NCBI RefSeq assembly: GCF_028401955.1
Contig: NZ_JAQOTJ010000008.1
Coordinates: forward strand, 124,001 to 188,000
Direction of reading: 5' to 3'
Length of the DNA: 64,000 nt
Source of the DNA: Bacillus sp. BP-3
Lineage (GTDB): Bacteria > Bacillota > Bacilli > Bacillales > Bacillaceae_G
Made by a program: the position numbers and the translations under genes. The notes beneath the pieces were generated by a model, which searched no databases, was not told the origin of the DNA, and saw only the letters and a list, made by a program, of their open reading frames with translations. Shown piece by piece: positions 1 to 8,377 of this stretch (position 1 is its first letter; each line of letters opens with the position of its first letter).

Positions 1-189
1 AAAATTCAGTAATTGTATACATTTAAATTACTCCTTGTGTAACTTTATTTACTACGTCTTTTATAAACTTATATAACAACCTTTTACCCTCATAATAAGC
101 ATGAACGTGAAAGGTATTATATTTTTTTACAGGGAATTTGCAAACAGACATCATTCCTAATTAAAAAAATCTAGAATAGAGAATTCCCT

Positions 190-1128
190 CTAACGATTTT
201 TCATGCTTTTAAATTTTGGAGGTAAAAAATGAATGGGACAATACCACGTTAAACAATTAATTGCGCCTCCCATTGTCGATATATCTCCTACATGAACTGG
301 AATTACATGTTTATCGGTATGTTTTTTGATGTATTGTAAGACTTCCTGATCTTTAGATAATCCAAACCTAGGAACATAGAGCGCATCTCTTGTTTCTAAC
401 AGGTTTATATATAAACCTTTGGCTGATGCTATCTCTTGATCATACTGCCCTTTCTCTGTATATGAAGAAGGAACAACTACAAATTCAGCTTCTGGCATCT
501 GTTCTTGAATAATCGCTTGAATGCTATACCTAAATTCGCAATCTCCTAGAAAGTCACTGATAAACATTGTATGTTCATCAATAAACTTAATCATACCGTC
601 TGCATGTGCAAGCACATCTCCTGGTTCAGAAGGAATGATAATAACTCGACTGACATCTAAGTCCCATTCCAGTTGCTCTATAATTTCTTTTTCTGTCCAA
701 TCATAATTATCGTCAAGTATACGATCTGTTAGTATAATAGTGTCTTTTTTATTCCAAATGAGATTACCGCCATCTAATATCAATGGGGAAGTAATATATT
801 CAAAGTCATTTTTCTCCAGCCATTTATTGAATTGTTGATTTAAATATCGACTTTGACTTTCAGGTAAGTAATCTGGTCGGTATTTAAATTTAACGAGGTG
901 ATTTGTTATAACTGGCGCAACGTCTCTCAGCCAAATGTCATCATACTCAAAAAAGTTTGTTTCAAAGTCTTGTTCTTCTACAGTTAAAGATATAAGTTGA
1001 TCGGTAAATGCTTTATTTTCATTTAGGTTCTCATTAAAATAAATAAGATCTTCATAAAATGGTCGATAATATTGATTCGATTTATTTGGTATTGCAGTAA
1101 AAATAATTCCATTGTGTACTTGATTCAT
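190..1128 (-). CDS. Agmatine deiminase / peptidyl-arginine deiminase family protein (cytoplasmic)
   Basis: This 312-residue protein belongs to the guanidine-group-modifying superfamily that hydrolyses agmatine or similar guanidines to a carbamoyl product and ammonia. Visible family landmarks are LRDVAP (67-72, a variant of the usual W-x-RD-x-GP), LDGGN (118-122), H175 with D177, and GGAINC with the expected nucleophile Cys292. No signal peptide is seen. It is shorter than typical AguA (about 365 residues) and diverges around the substrate loop, so the substrate is open. A good ribosome binding site (AGTGAGG) precedes the ATG. It lies downstream of a second family member on the same strand, separated by a repeat and a hairpin, so the two are probably not co-transcribed. 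Confidence 0.8.
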   Translation of the reverse strand: MNQVHNGIIFTAIPNKSNQYYRPFYEDLIYFNENLNENKAFTDQLISLTVEEQDFETNFFEYDDIWLRDVAPVITNHLVKFKYRPDYLPESQSRYLNQQFNKWLEKNDFEYITSPLILDGGNLIWNKKDTIILTDRILDDNYDWTEKEIIEQLEWDLDVSRVIIIPSEPGDVLAHADGMIKFIDEHTMFISDFLGDCEFRYSIQAIIQEQMPEAEFVVVPSSYTEKGQYDQEIASAKGLYINLLETRDALYVPRFGLSKDQEVLQYIKKHTDKHVIPVHVGDISTMGGAINCLTWYCPIHFLPPKFKSMKNR

Positions 1129-1189
1129 ATTGTTTACCTCACTATTTTAAGGGGTATTGAGTAACTGATTTGGAACAAGTCATTATGAA

Positions 1190-1310
1190 CGGTAAAGTGA
1201 AAGGGGGGCCTCATCCCTCACCAACTGAATTTTTACGTGCAGCCCGACCTTCACCTAATTTCTTTGCTTTTGCTGAATTTTGAGACGGGGTTCTTACTGC
1301 CCACAAAAAG
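1190..1310 (-). repeat. Degenerate bcr1-type repeat
   Basis: Read on the minus strand, this stretch keeps blocks shared with the better copies at 44874, 53405 and 53671: the cggg-ttcttactgcccac end, an altered ggtgaaggtcgggctgca middle, and a gagggatgagg...cac end before TTTCAC. The TTTAT termini have decayed. It lies between two agmatine-deiminase-family genes. Confidence 0.6.
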
Positions 1311-1394
1311 CTGGATACATACGACTATTCCTCGATTCAATTCTCTTATGATTATATATTTTAGAAACGTGCATATTTCATGAGTGGATTATAG

Positions 1395-1438
1395 CACGGC
1401 TTTATATTATATATTTATATAAAAAATATAAAGCCGTG
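1395..1438. terminator. Long perfect hairpin, probable terminator of the lipoprotein gene
   Basis: A perfect 14-bp stem (CACGGCTTTATATT at 1395-1408 pairing with 1425-1438) closes an AT-rich loop. It lies about 190 bp beyond the stop of the minus-strand lipoprotein gene and before the next gene. The flanking T-run is weak, so factor-independent termination is inferred. Confidence 0.45.
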
Positions 1439-1621
1439 GTTAAGCGGTAAATTTACTCTTGACAATATTTTTATCATAAACTTTTTAGTTATTTAATTTA
1501 TTCCTTAAATAAAGTAAGATAAATAATTTTTGTTATACAATATCTTACAAATAAGTTCAATTTTTCTTTAAGAGACTTTTCGTTTATAAAATTATATCGC
1601 TAAGAATAAAATATAAATTTA

Positions 1622-2779
1622 TTATTTCAAATTGATTGGTTGTTGTTGAGTAACACAATGTATCATACCGCCATTTTTATAAAGTTCCCTTACATCAATA
1701 CCCACCACTTTATGGTCAGGATATAATTTTTGAATGATATCATTTGCTATTTTGTCATTAGGATCATTATAGTTAGGTACCAATATAACTTTGTTCGCTA
1801 TATAATAATTCACATATGAACCTTTATAATCAAGTTGATTCCCATTTTCTAATGTAACCTTATTTTTACTTAGCGGTAGATGTACATACTTATACTTCCC
1901 ACCTAAAGCATTTTTTGCATGCATCAATGTATTAATATCTTTGTCTGACACCCCCCATTCAGCCAAGTCGTCTTCTGCCATCGTTAGAATGGTAGATTTA
2001 TCGTGAAATTTAGCGAATCCATCGATATGAAAATCAGTAATTTCTAAGTTAGGTACTCCGTCTAACCAAATAAAATTTGTTACTCCAAGATCGCTAATAT
2101 ATTTTTCGATTTCAGATTCTGATAAATCAGGATTTCTATTTTTATTTGTAACAGCACTTCTGGTTAATAAAGAAGTACCATTACCATCTAATTCAATTGC
2201 CCCGCCTTCAAGTACAAATTTATGCCAATTAATTCTTTCAATTCCTAACTGTTTACTGAGGTTCTCACGAAGAAGAGCATCCTTCGCAAAGGGAGTCTTC
2301 TTTCCCCATCCATTAAATTCTGGATCTAATATCTTTAGATTCTTATCATGATCATAAACAAAAATCGGTCCGCTATCTCTAGCCCATACATCGTCAGTAG
2401 GTGAGATAAAGAAATCTATTTTTTCCATATTTACCCCTTGATCAGTTAAAAGCTTATTAATTCTTTCTTTTTCTTCTTGATTATATGCAACAATGTGAAT
2501 TTTTTCACCTTCGCTTAAAGTGTTTGCCATTTTGATCCAAATCGGTTCTAATTCTCTCTGATAGTCTTGTCCATATGTGTATTCATGAGGCCATTGCAGC
2601 CATGTACCTTCATGTTTACTTTTTTCATCCGGCATTGTATATTTTCCCACTTTTTCTTGTGTCTCTACCTTTTTAATATCCTTACCCTGAACCTTCTCAT
2701 TATCTTGAATTTGACCACAACCACTGATAATTGATGTGGATAGTACAGCCACCAAACAAAAATTTGCTATTTTTTTCAT
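1622..2779 (-). CDS. Agmatine deiminase family lipoprotein
   Basis: This 385-residue protein starts with a lipoprotein signal whose lipobox ends at Cys21 (IISGC), so the enzyme should be anchored on the outer face of the membrane. The body carries the agmatine deiminase fold: WARDSGP at 132-138, EGG at 191-193, H251-x-D253-G, and GGMIHC with catalytic Cys375. All core catalytic residues are therefore kept. Family members are normally cytosolic, so secretion is the oddity; an extracellular role on agmatine or another guanidine is inference. A strong AGGAGGT site lies 7 bases before the ATG. The hairpin at 1395-1438 is downstream. Confidence 0.85.
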   Translation of the reverse strand: MKKIANFCLVAVLSTSIISGCGQIQDNEKVQGKDIKKVETQEKVGKYTMPDEKSKHEGTWLQWPHEYTYGQDYQRELEPIWIKMANTLSEGEKIHIVAYNQEEKERINKLLTDQGVNMEKIDFFISPTDDVWARDSGPIFVYDHDKNLKILDPEFNGWGKKTPFAKDALLRENLSKQLGIERINWHKFVLEGGAIELDGNGTSLLTRSAVTNKNRNPDLSESEIEKYISDLGVTNFIWLDGVPNLEITDFHIDGFAKFHDKSTILTMAEDDLAEWGVSDKDINTLMHAKNALGGKYKYVHLPLSKNKVTLENGNQLDYKGSYVNYYIANKVILVPNYNDPNDKIANDIIQKLYPDHKVVGIDVRELYKNGGMIHCVTQQQPINLK

Positions 2780-3180
2780 TTCTAAACCTCCTGTTCTTTT
2801 CTACAATAATGTAAAGCTTCACATAGTGTTAAGCTCAAGTTTTTTTTAATTAATACTAAATTTCAGTGCTAATTTATGTTGATCCAATGTTACTTGATCA
2901 TTTACATGATTTAACGACTTAGGTAAATTTATTCTGAAATTTTCCACTTTCCTTTCTATATAATCTACCTTTTTGTAAAGCTATAATTTTATAAAAGATA
3001 ACACGTTTTCCTTATTTTTAAATGAGTATTAGCAAGTGAATTTTTAGTATAAGAGTTGGATTTCTAGCTCAAAATAGTCCGCATTTAGTAACAAAAATAG
3101 TCTTAACGTACAGCTAACACCTTCGAATGTGTCTAGAATGTGTCTGAATGTACAATTTTCTTTTTTTGATATGATGACTC
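2780..3180. other. Non-coding interval, nothing recognised
   Basis: AT-rich DNA between the minus-strand lipoprotein gene and the miniature element. It should contain the lipoprotein gene promoter, but I see no convincing -35/-10 pair, coding remnant or repeat. Confidence 0.4.
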
Positions 3181-3284
3181 CATCGCCATCAAGTTAAGGC
3201 GAACAGGTTCCCAAAAACAATAAAAACAAAATGCACAAAATTTTCATTATAGGGGTATTATGTGATCTTAAGTTGATGGGCATA
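3181..3284. mobile_element. Miniature element with IS231-like inverted ends
   Basis: The left end reads CATCGCCATCAAGTTAAGG and the right end, on the other strand, reads ATGCCCATCAACTTAAG. These are imperfect inverted repeats and resemble IS231-family ends as I remember them (CCCATCAACTTAAG core). Only about 65 bp lie between them and there is no transposase, so this is a MITE-like or internally deleted derivative. No target duplication is evident. Confidence 0.55.
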
Positions 3285-3339
3285 GGGAACCAAGTATGAA
3301 TGCTAAGAAAACAACATAAAAATCTCTTTCATTTTTTTG

Positions 3340-3440
3340 CGGGGGGGAGGGCGAGAGTATCTGGCCATGCATAGAAGCGGTCAGAGCCTGTTCCTGCCAC
3401 GTGCAACGTTTAATACATATGTTGAAAAAACAAAATGGGA
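3340..3440 (+). repeat. Dispersed structured repeat, copy 1
   Basis: It shares with 8211 and 37713 the block CTGGCC-atgcatagaagc-GGTCAG, followed by a CCTnTTnCTnCC segment, and then ATACATatGTTGAA as in copy 2. The CTGGCC and GGTCAG arms can pair. It is shorter than copy 2, apparently by internal deletion, and sits about 120 bp upstream of nosD. Confidence 0.6.
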
Positions 3441-3558
3441 TGTATATAAGTTTGAAAAATATCTTTTTTTGTCAAAAAATACAAAGTTACTTCACAAATT
3501 TCACACAATTGTTTGTTATCATGCTTACAGGTCGACATAAATTAGAGGAGATTTCTCT

Positions 3559-4836
3559 ATGAAAATAACTCGAGTTTTTTTTCTCTTTTGTATTACTTTT
3601 TTTAGTTTTTTATTCCATGCTGATGCACAGGACACGTTGCAATCTCAAATTAACGCTGCTCCTGAATATGGAATCGTCAAAATACCGAGTGGTATCTATA
3701 ATGAAACGATTGTTCTTTCAAAACCTGTTACTTTAGAGGGAACAGGGGAAGTCACTATTCGTTCTTGTCGTAAAGAACCCGTTATTACGGTAAATGGACA
3801 ATCTGTCACTTTACAGCATATAAAGGTAGAACAATGCAGTAGTGAGCCAGACGCGGAAGCTATTCTTGTTTCTGGTAAGAATCATCGGTTGGAAAATCTT
3901 CAAATCTACACAAAGCAGTTCGGTATTAAATTAAATAGGGCGAGTGGTACGGTTGTAGAAGGCGGTTTGATTAAAGGGAATTCTAAAGGAAACGGAATTG
4001 ACTTATGGGAATCAAATGACAATATGATTCAAGGAGTCGAGATTGAGAAAGTAAGAGATGGCATTTATATAGAAAATAGTCATTTTAATCGAATAACTCG
4101 TAATGCTATCGGAAATTCTCGTTATGGCATACATATTATGTTTTCAAATCACATAACCGTACAAAATAACAAGTCTCACAACAATATTACAGGTGCCATG
4201 GTGATGGGAACAAAAGAAACAAAAATTGAAAGGAACGAGTTAACTTTCAATAATCGGAATGTCAACGCACAAGGTTTATTGTTGTATGATGCAGAGAAAA
4301 CAGAAACGATTGAAAATCGAATTTCTTATAATCGTGTTGGGATGTATGTAGAAAATGCGAATAACAACCGTATTTCAGATAATGAAGTAAACGGGAATTT
4401 TATTGGCATGCAATTTAAAAATGCGAATGAAAATCATGTGTCTGACAATGTCTTTGTTGGAAATGTAAATGAGTCTCAAGCGATAAACAGCACTGAAAAC
4501 AAAATTATACATAATTATTGGGACACATCCTTGAAGCTGGATACAAAGGGAAATGGTATTAGTAGCATTCCACATAGAGCAGATCCGTTTTTTCTAACAC
4601 TAACAAATGAAGTCCCTGAATATCAGTTGTTTTTCCAAGCACCTGGTATGATTGTACTCCAAACGTTGTTGAAAAGTCCTGAAAGCCAAGTTTTAACTGA
4701 TTATGAGCCTATGATGACAATGAGAGGAAAGAAAGAAGAAAACAAATCCTCATTTAAGATGCAAATCGGAATGATTAGTGTGAGTATGTTAGCAATAAGT
4801 ATCACTTTATTTAAAATTGGGAGGAAAAGAAGATGA
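3559..4836 (+). CDS. nosD: NosD-like copper-maturation beta-helix protein
   Basis: The 425-residue protein has an N-terminal signal peptide (MKITRVFFLFC..., probable cut after HADA). A long series of right-handed parallel beta-helix repeats follows, with recurring N-x-I-x-x-N patterns over residues 30-330 (CASH/NosD type), then a C-terminal transmembrane helix near 400-418 and a basic tail. NosD proteins work with an ABC transporter (NosFY) and NosL to mature the copper sites of nitrous oxide reductase. It overlaps nosL by four bases, so the two are translationally coupled. The AGAGGAGA site fits the ATG. No nosZ is present nearby, so the client protein is unknown. Confidence 0.85.
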   Translation: MKITRVFFLFCITFFSFLFHADAQDTLQSQINAAPEYGIVKIPSGIYNETIVLSKPVTLEGTGEVTIRSCRKEPVITVNGQSVTLQHIKVEQCSSEPDAEAILVSGKNHRLENLQIYTKQFGIKLNRASGTVVEGGLIKGNSKGNGIDLWESNDNMIQGVEIEKVRDGIYIENSHFNRITRNAIGNSRYGIHIMFSNHITVQNNKSHNNITGAMVMGTKETKIERNELTFNNRNVNAQGLLLYDAEKTETIENRISYNRVGMYVENANNNRISDNEVNGNFIGMQFKNANENHVSDNVFVGNVNESQAINSTENKIIHNYWDTSLKLDTKGNGISSIPHRADPFFLTLTNEVPEYQLFFQAPGMIVLQTLLKSPESQVLTDYEPMMTMRGKKEENKSSFKMQIGMISVSMLAISITLFKIGRKRR

Positions 4837-5351
4837 AATGGAAAGGTTTATTTATTACAATAGTTGCAGCTCTTTTATTGACGGTAGCTGGCTGCGGAAA
4901 AAAGGAAGTTAAGCCAGTAGCAATTGACGAGAAAAATGATAAATGTGCCAATTGTAATATGCTTGTGACGAACGATCAATTCGGAACAGAAGTAATTCTT
5001 GAAAACGGTAAATCATTAAAATTTGATGATCTAGGTTGTATGTACAAGTGGATGAACAAAAATAAAAATGAAAAGTTGCAAGCAAAATTTGTACGTGATT
5101 ACAATACAAAAGAGTGGGTTGAAGTAGAGAAAGCGACTTATGTTTATGACAAAGAGATTAAAACACCGATGGCTTATAATGTAATTTCTTTCAAAGATAA
5201 AAAAGACGCGGACAGTTTTGTTTCTAAAAATAAAGGTGAAGTGTTAGCAGCAAAAGATTTAGAAAAGCATGAATGGAACAAAAACATGGATATGATGATG
5301 AAAATAAAAGAAGAGAATGCAAAGAAAAAGGATATGAATCATTCTCATTAA
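4833..5351 (+). CDS. nosL: NosL-like copper-binding lipoprotein
   Basis: The 172-residue protein starts with a lipoprotein signal (lipobox VAGC, Cys at about 21). A CANCNML motif follows; it is the Cys/Met site that binds Cu(I) in the NosL family. It also carries the FDDLGCMYKWM block typical of NosL, and a Met/Lys/His-rich C-terminal tail (MDMMMKIKE... HSH) that may bind metal. NosL is a membrane-attached copper chaperone for nitrous oxide reductase assembly. It overlaps the end of nosD by four bases and is followed by a strong hairpin before nosY. Copper binding is supported by the motif; the identity of the recipient protein is not. Confidence 0.88.
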   Translation: MKWKGLFITIVAALLLTVAGCGKKEVKPVAIDEKNDKCANCNMLVTNDQFGTEVILENGKSLKFDDLGCMYKWMNKNKNEKLQAKFVRDYNTKEWVEVEKATYVYDKEIKTPMAYNVISFKDKKDADSFVSKNKGEVLAAKDLEKHEWNKNMDMMMKIKEENAKKKDMNHSH

Positions 5352-5352
5352 T

Positions 5353-5385
5353 AAAAAAGGACAACCGTTCCGGTTGTCCTTTTTT
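5353..5385. terminator. Strong intrinsic terminator between nosL and nosY
   Basis: A perfect 15-bp stem (AAAAAAGGACAACCG with its complement) with a 3-base loop ends in six T. It starts 2 bases after the nosL stop, inside what would otherwise be a single nosDLYF operon. It is symmetrical and could work both ways. Confidence 0.9.
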
Positions 5386-5402
5386 GTGGAAAGAGGGATA
5401 TT

Positions 5403-6215
5403 ATGTGGCACATTTGGCAATCTGAGTGGCGGATTACGATAAGACAACGCTCATCTTATACATTTGTAATCCTTTGGACGAGCGTTCTGTCTTTATTATT
5501 TTTACTAGAGCGAAATACGCCTACTATAACAGGATACACAAATATGACAGGTACAATGGCGAATGTAGTACTGTATATTATACCGTTATTCATGCTTATT
5601 ATTAGTTCTTTTTCTGTTGCGAATGAAATGGAAAACGGGCAGTGGCGGTTATTAAGTACGTATCCCATTTCTAGTGTTGCATACGTAATGGGAAAAGCAT
5701 TTGGACAATTTACAGCGCAACTTATTATTTTTACACTTAGTTATGGCATAAGTCTTCTAATCGGTCTCGTTTGTGGAAGTGCGCTATCTATGAAATGGAT
5801 ATTGGCTCTTTATGTATTCGGGGTAGTATTAATACTTTTCTTTTTAATAATTGGTTTCGTGATCGGTTCTTTTGTCGTAACAAGATGGCAAGCGTTAACA
5901 ATATCTGTTGGGGTTTGGTTTTTCTTAATTATGATTTGGCCTACTGCGCTTGTCGCTGTTCTTAGTTTTGTTCCGTATCCGATGATTGCTGTGCTTCTAA
6001 AAATAGCTTTGTTTATTAATCCTGCTGAATTGCTTCGCATCGTATTTGTTGTTCAATTAGGCGGTGGTGCGATATTTGGACAAGCATACGATTCTCTCAT
6101 TACTTTCTTACAATCTGAGGCTGCGTGGGGAGTTCTCATTTTATATACACTAATATATGTGGCTTTTGGTTTTACTCTCTCTGCATGGAAGCTAGAAAGG
6201 AGAAAAATGCAATGA
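5403..6215 (+). CDS. nosY: NosY-like ABC transporter permease
   Basis: A 270-residue, very hydrophobic protein with about six membrane helices (near 20-37, 55-75, 105-125, 135-160, 175-200 and 245-265). It fits the ABC-2 permease family to which NosY belongs. It overlaps the ATPase gene by ATGA, indicating translational coupling and one complex. With the ATPase it should form the transporter that supplies a sulfur species or other factor for copper-site assembly, as inferred for nos clusters. A GAGGG site precedes the ATG. It lies downstream of the terminator at 5353, so it needs read-through or its own promoter. Confidence 0.82.
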   Translation: MWHIWQSEWRITIRQRSSYTFVILWTSVLSLLFLLERNTPTITGYTNMTGTMANVVLYIIPLFMLIISSFSVANEMENGQWRLLSTYPISSVAYVMGKAFGQFTAQLIIFTLSYGISLLIGLVCGSALSMKWILALYVFGVVLILFFLIIGFVIGSFVVTRWQALTISVGVWFFLIMIWPTALVAVLSFVPYPMIAVLLKIALFINPAELLRIVFVVQLGGGAIFGQAYDSLITFLQSEAAWGVLILYTLIYVAFGFTLSAWKLERRKMQ

Positions 6216-6910
6216 CACTTTTACAAGTTAAAGAGGTTTCAAAAGAATATAAGACAAAACAAGCACTTACTCACTTTTCACTTCAAGTAGACGGGGGAAC
6301 GTGCATCGTATTATGTGGTGGGAACGGTGCGGGAAAAAGTACACTTCTTCATATATTGGCAGGTATTTCAAAACCGACAGAAGGTACGATTGTATTGAAT
6401 GGTATTGCTCTTCATGAAAACAGAAATGCATACGTGTCTCAAATTGGATATATGCCAGATGACTTCCATGCGCAGGAAATGATGACTGTGCATGAATTTC
6501 TTTCTTTTTATGGTATGTTACGAAGGGTAAGTCAACAACAAATACAGGGAATCTTAGAAAAGATAGGTTTGGTTGACAAGGGGAATGAACTTGTAAAACA
6601 TTTATCAAAGGGAATGCGGCAACGCTTAGTATTTGGACAAGCGTTATTAGGGAAACCGAAACTATTATTATTAGACGAACCAACAAATGGTTTAGATCCA
6701 TTTTGGGTTAATGCATTCGTCGAGGTTTTACAGGACATTAAGAAGAATGGGACAATTGTTATTTTTTCCACACATATGATGGACGTGGCAGCGGAAATAG
6801 GAGATTGTATTTTGTTTATGAAAGATGGGATCGTGACGAAGCGTATTGAACATAAAGGGAGTAAAGAGGAGAAAACACTGCACTTGTTACAATTGCATCG
6901 GCAGGGATGA
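6212..6910 (+). CDS. nosF: NosF-like ABC transporter ATP-binding protein
   Basis: The 232-residue ATPase has a Walker A GGNGAGKST near residue 38, a signature LSKGMRQRL in place of LSGGQ (typical of NosF-like and ABC-2 drug ATPases), and Walker B LLLLDEPTNGLDP. It is the partner of the overlapping permease. I chose the ATG at 6212 because it overlaps the nosY stop as ATGA and follows AGAAAGGAGA; the longer open frame upstream lies inside nosY. Function in copper-enzyme maturation is inferred from the adjacent nosD and nosL genes. Confidence 0.85.
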   Translation: MTLLQVKEVSKEYKTKQALTHFSLQVDGGTCIVLCGGNGAGKSTLLHILAGISKPTEGTIVLNGIALHENRNAYVSQIGYMPDDFHAQEMMTVHEFLSFYGMLRRVSQQQIQGILEKIGLVDKGNELVKHLSKGMRQRLVFGQALLGKPKLLLLDEPTNGLDPFWVNAFVEVLQDIKKNGTIVIFSTHMMDVAAEIGDCILFMKDGIVTKRIEHKGSKEEKTLHLLQLHRQG

Positions 6911-6957
6911 AACCAAAAGCATAAATTCTTTTTGGTGAAATAAGGACATGCGTTGCA

Positions 6958-7098
6958 GTGTTAACTCTAGACAGCTTCAATCAATTATTCCATTTAGACT
7001 ATCTTCAATTATTCTTCGTCTTTTTATCTACAATAGTTGCTTTTATTATCCTCAAGTTAATTAAGAAAAAAGAATTTAATAGAACTAATGAGAAATAG
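6958..7098 (+). CDS. Possible 46-residue membrane peptide
   Basis: A short frame with a GTG start and an AAGGA site 11 bases upstream encodes one strongly hydrophobic helix (LQLFFVFLSTIVAFIIL) followed by a Lys/Asn-rich tail. Its stop codon touches the terminator at 7097-7120. I do not recognise the family. It could be a real small membrane protein ending the nosYF transcript or a decayed remnant. Confidence 0.35.
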   Translation: MLTLDSFNQLFHLDYLQLFFVFLSTIVAFIILKLIKKKEFNRTNEK

Positions 7099-7135
7099 GA
7101 CTAGTATGGTGACTAGTCCTATTTGTTATTTTATT
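7097..7135 (+). terminator. Terminator after the nosYF region
   Basis: A perfect 9-bp stem (AGGACTAGT / ACTAGTCCT) with a 6-base loop, followed by a T-rich tract. It closes the nosY-nosF-small peptide unit. Confidence 0.8.
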
Positions 7136-7150
7136 TTTCATATACATTTG

Positions 7151-7173
7151 TAAACAAAATTTGCATTTGTTTA
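7151..7173. promoter_or_regulatory. Inverted repeat, possible operator
   Basis: TAAACAAA and TTTGTTTA are separated by 7 bases. A related imperfect repeat (AAACCAAAT-cata-ATTTGTTTG) lies at 7332-7353, just before the DUF2087 regulator gene. The shared AAACAAA/TTTGTTT half-sites suggest a regulator binding twice, perhaps the downstream product itself. Confidence 0.35.
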
Positions 7174-7387
7174 TTGCACTACCGAGGGACAGGGCTTTTT
7201 CGTTGATAAAAATTTTGCTTTATTAGAGGGGTGTAAAACCTTAAAGGTATAAACGTTATTTGATTTTGTTTGAAAATAGATAAACGGAAAGTTGAAATGT
7301 TTATTTTTACTGTGGTATTATAAATGAAAATAAACCAAATCATAATTTGTTTGTTTTTAAAATAAACTTTTTAAGGGATTGTTTAGC

Positions 7388-8152
7388 ATGAATGATATTT
7401 CAGAATGGTTTTGGAATGCCACAGTAGAGGAATTGAAAAAAGGATATGTATTTGAGAAGGATACTGAAGAATACGTTTGTTTAGCTTGTGGAGAAAAATT
7501 TATGAAAGGTATTATTTATCAAGAGCAGAACATTTTTTATGAAGCAGAGAAGTTTACGCAAATTCATATCGCAAACGAACATATTTCTATGTTCGACTAT
7601 TTATTAGGGTTGGATAAGAAATTAACTGGTTTAACAAATTTGCAGAAGAAGATGGTCCAGTTCTTTTATATGGGTTTAAACGATAAAGAGATTGTACAAG
7701 AAATGGACGGTGGAAGCACTTCAACAATTCGAAATCATCGTTTTACATTAAGGGAGAAAATGAAACAAGCAAAAGTGTTTCTTGCGCTTATGGAGCTGTC
7801 AGAAGAAAAAGCGACGAATCAACCTAAATTTCTCCCGATTCATCGTACAGCTACGATGCTTGATCATCGGTATGACATTACCGAAGAGGAGAATGAAGAA
7901 GTTTTAAAATTACATTTTACAGAAGGATTAGACGGACCGCTTTCTAAATTTCCGAAGAAACAAAAGCGAAAGCTCATTATTTTGAAACATTTAGTGAAAA
8001 AGTTTGATAGCAATCAAAAATATACAGAAAAAGAAGTTAATGAGATTTTAGAACGTGTATTTCCTGATTATGTCACGTTAAGAAGGTATTTAATTGAATA
8101 TGGTTTCCTTGACAGAACATCTGATGGAAGTCAGTACTGGGTGAAATTATAG
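7388..8152 (+). CDS. DUF2087-domain transcriptional regulator
   Basis: The 254-residue protein has an N-terminal part with a CLACGEKF Cys pair, a central LuxR-like helix-turn-helix region (about residues 80-125, LTNLQKKMVQFFYMGLNDKEI...STIRNH), and a C-terminal DUF2087 domain (about 170-250, ending in the Y-x-TLRRYLIEYGFLDR block). DUF2087 occurs at the end of many Bacillus regulators, including the ArsR-type gene at 59975. I prefer the ATG at 7388 over the TTG three codons upstream because AAGGGA is correctly spaced from the ATG. Inverted repeats upstream may be its operators. The signal sensed is unknown. Confidence 0.78.
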   Translation: MNDISEWFWNATVEELKKGYVFEKDTEEYVCLACGEKFMKGIIYQEQNIFYEAEKFTQIHIANEHISMFDYLLGLDKKLTGLTNLQKKMVQFFYMGLNDKEIVQEMDGGSTSTIRNHRFTLREKMKQAKVFLALMELSEEKATNQPKFLPIHRTATMLDHRYDITEEENEEVLKLHFTEGLDGPLSKFPKKQKRKLIILKHLVKKFDSNQKYTEKEVNEILERVFPDYVTLRRYLIEYGFLDRTSDGSQYWVKL

Positions 8153-8204
8153 AGAACAATGTAGATAAATACAAATTAAAAAATCGATATAAAAAACATC
8201 TTTC

Positions 8205-8345
8205 TTTTTAGATGGGTGAGAGCATCTGGCCGTGCATAGAAGCGGTCAGGGCCTTTTTCTACCGCATGCCAGGTTAAAACAAAAGGAGCAAGCAAGTAGC
8301 ATACATGTTGAATTCTGCATAGCAGTGATTTAGATGGCGAAAAGA
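8205..8345 (+). repeat. Dispersed structured repeat, copy 2 (longest)
   Basis: It carries the GGTGAGAGCATCTGGCC start, the CTGGCC...GGTCAG pairable arms and the CTACCGCATGCC segment. A 3' part follows with ATACATGTTGAA and CATAGCAGTGA; that last block recurs at 39541. No open frame crosses it. It ends about 30 bp before the GIY-YIG gene. Confidence 0.65.
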
Positions 8346-8377
8346 TATATAGAGATAAAATGAAAGGAGAAAGGAAA

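Noticed and set aside
3337-3540. 67-codon plus-strand open frame before nosD
   Set aside because: It runs through the dispersed repeat, has low-complexity content, and its apparent GGGGGGAGGG site is part of a G-tract. No family resemblance.
6267-6701. 144-codon minus-strand frame in nosF
   Set aside because: Antisense to the intact ABC ATPase; random composition.
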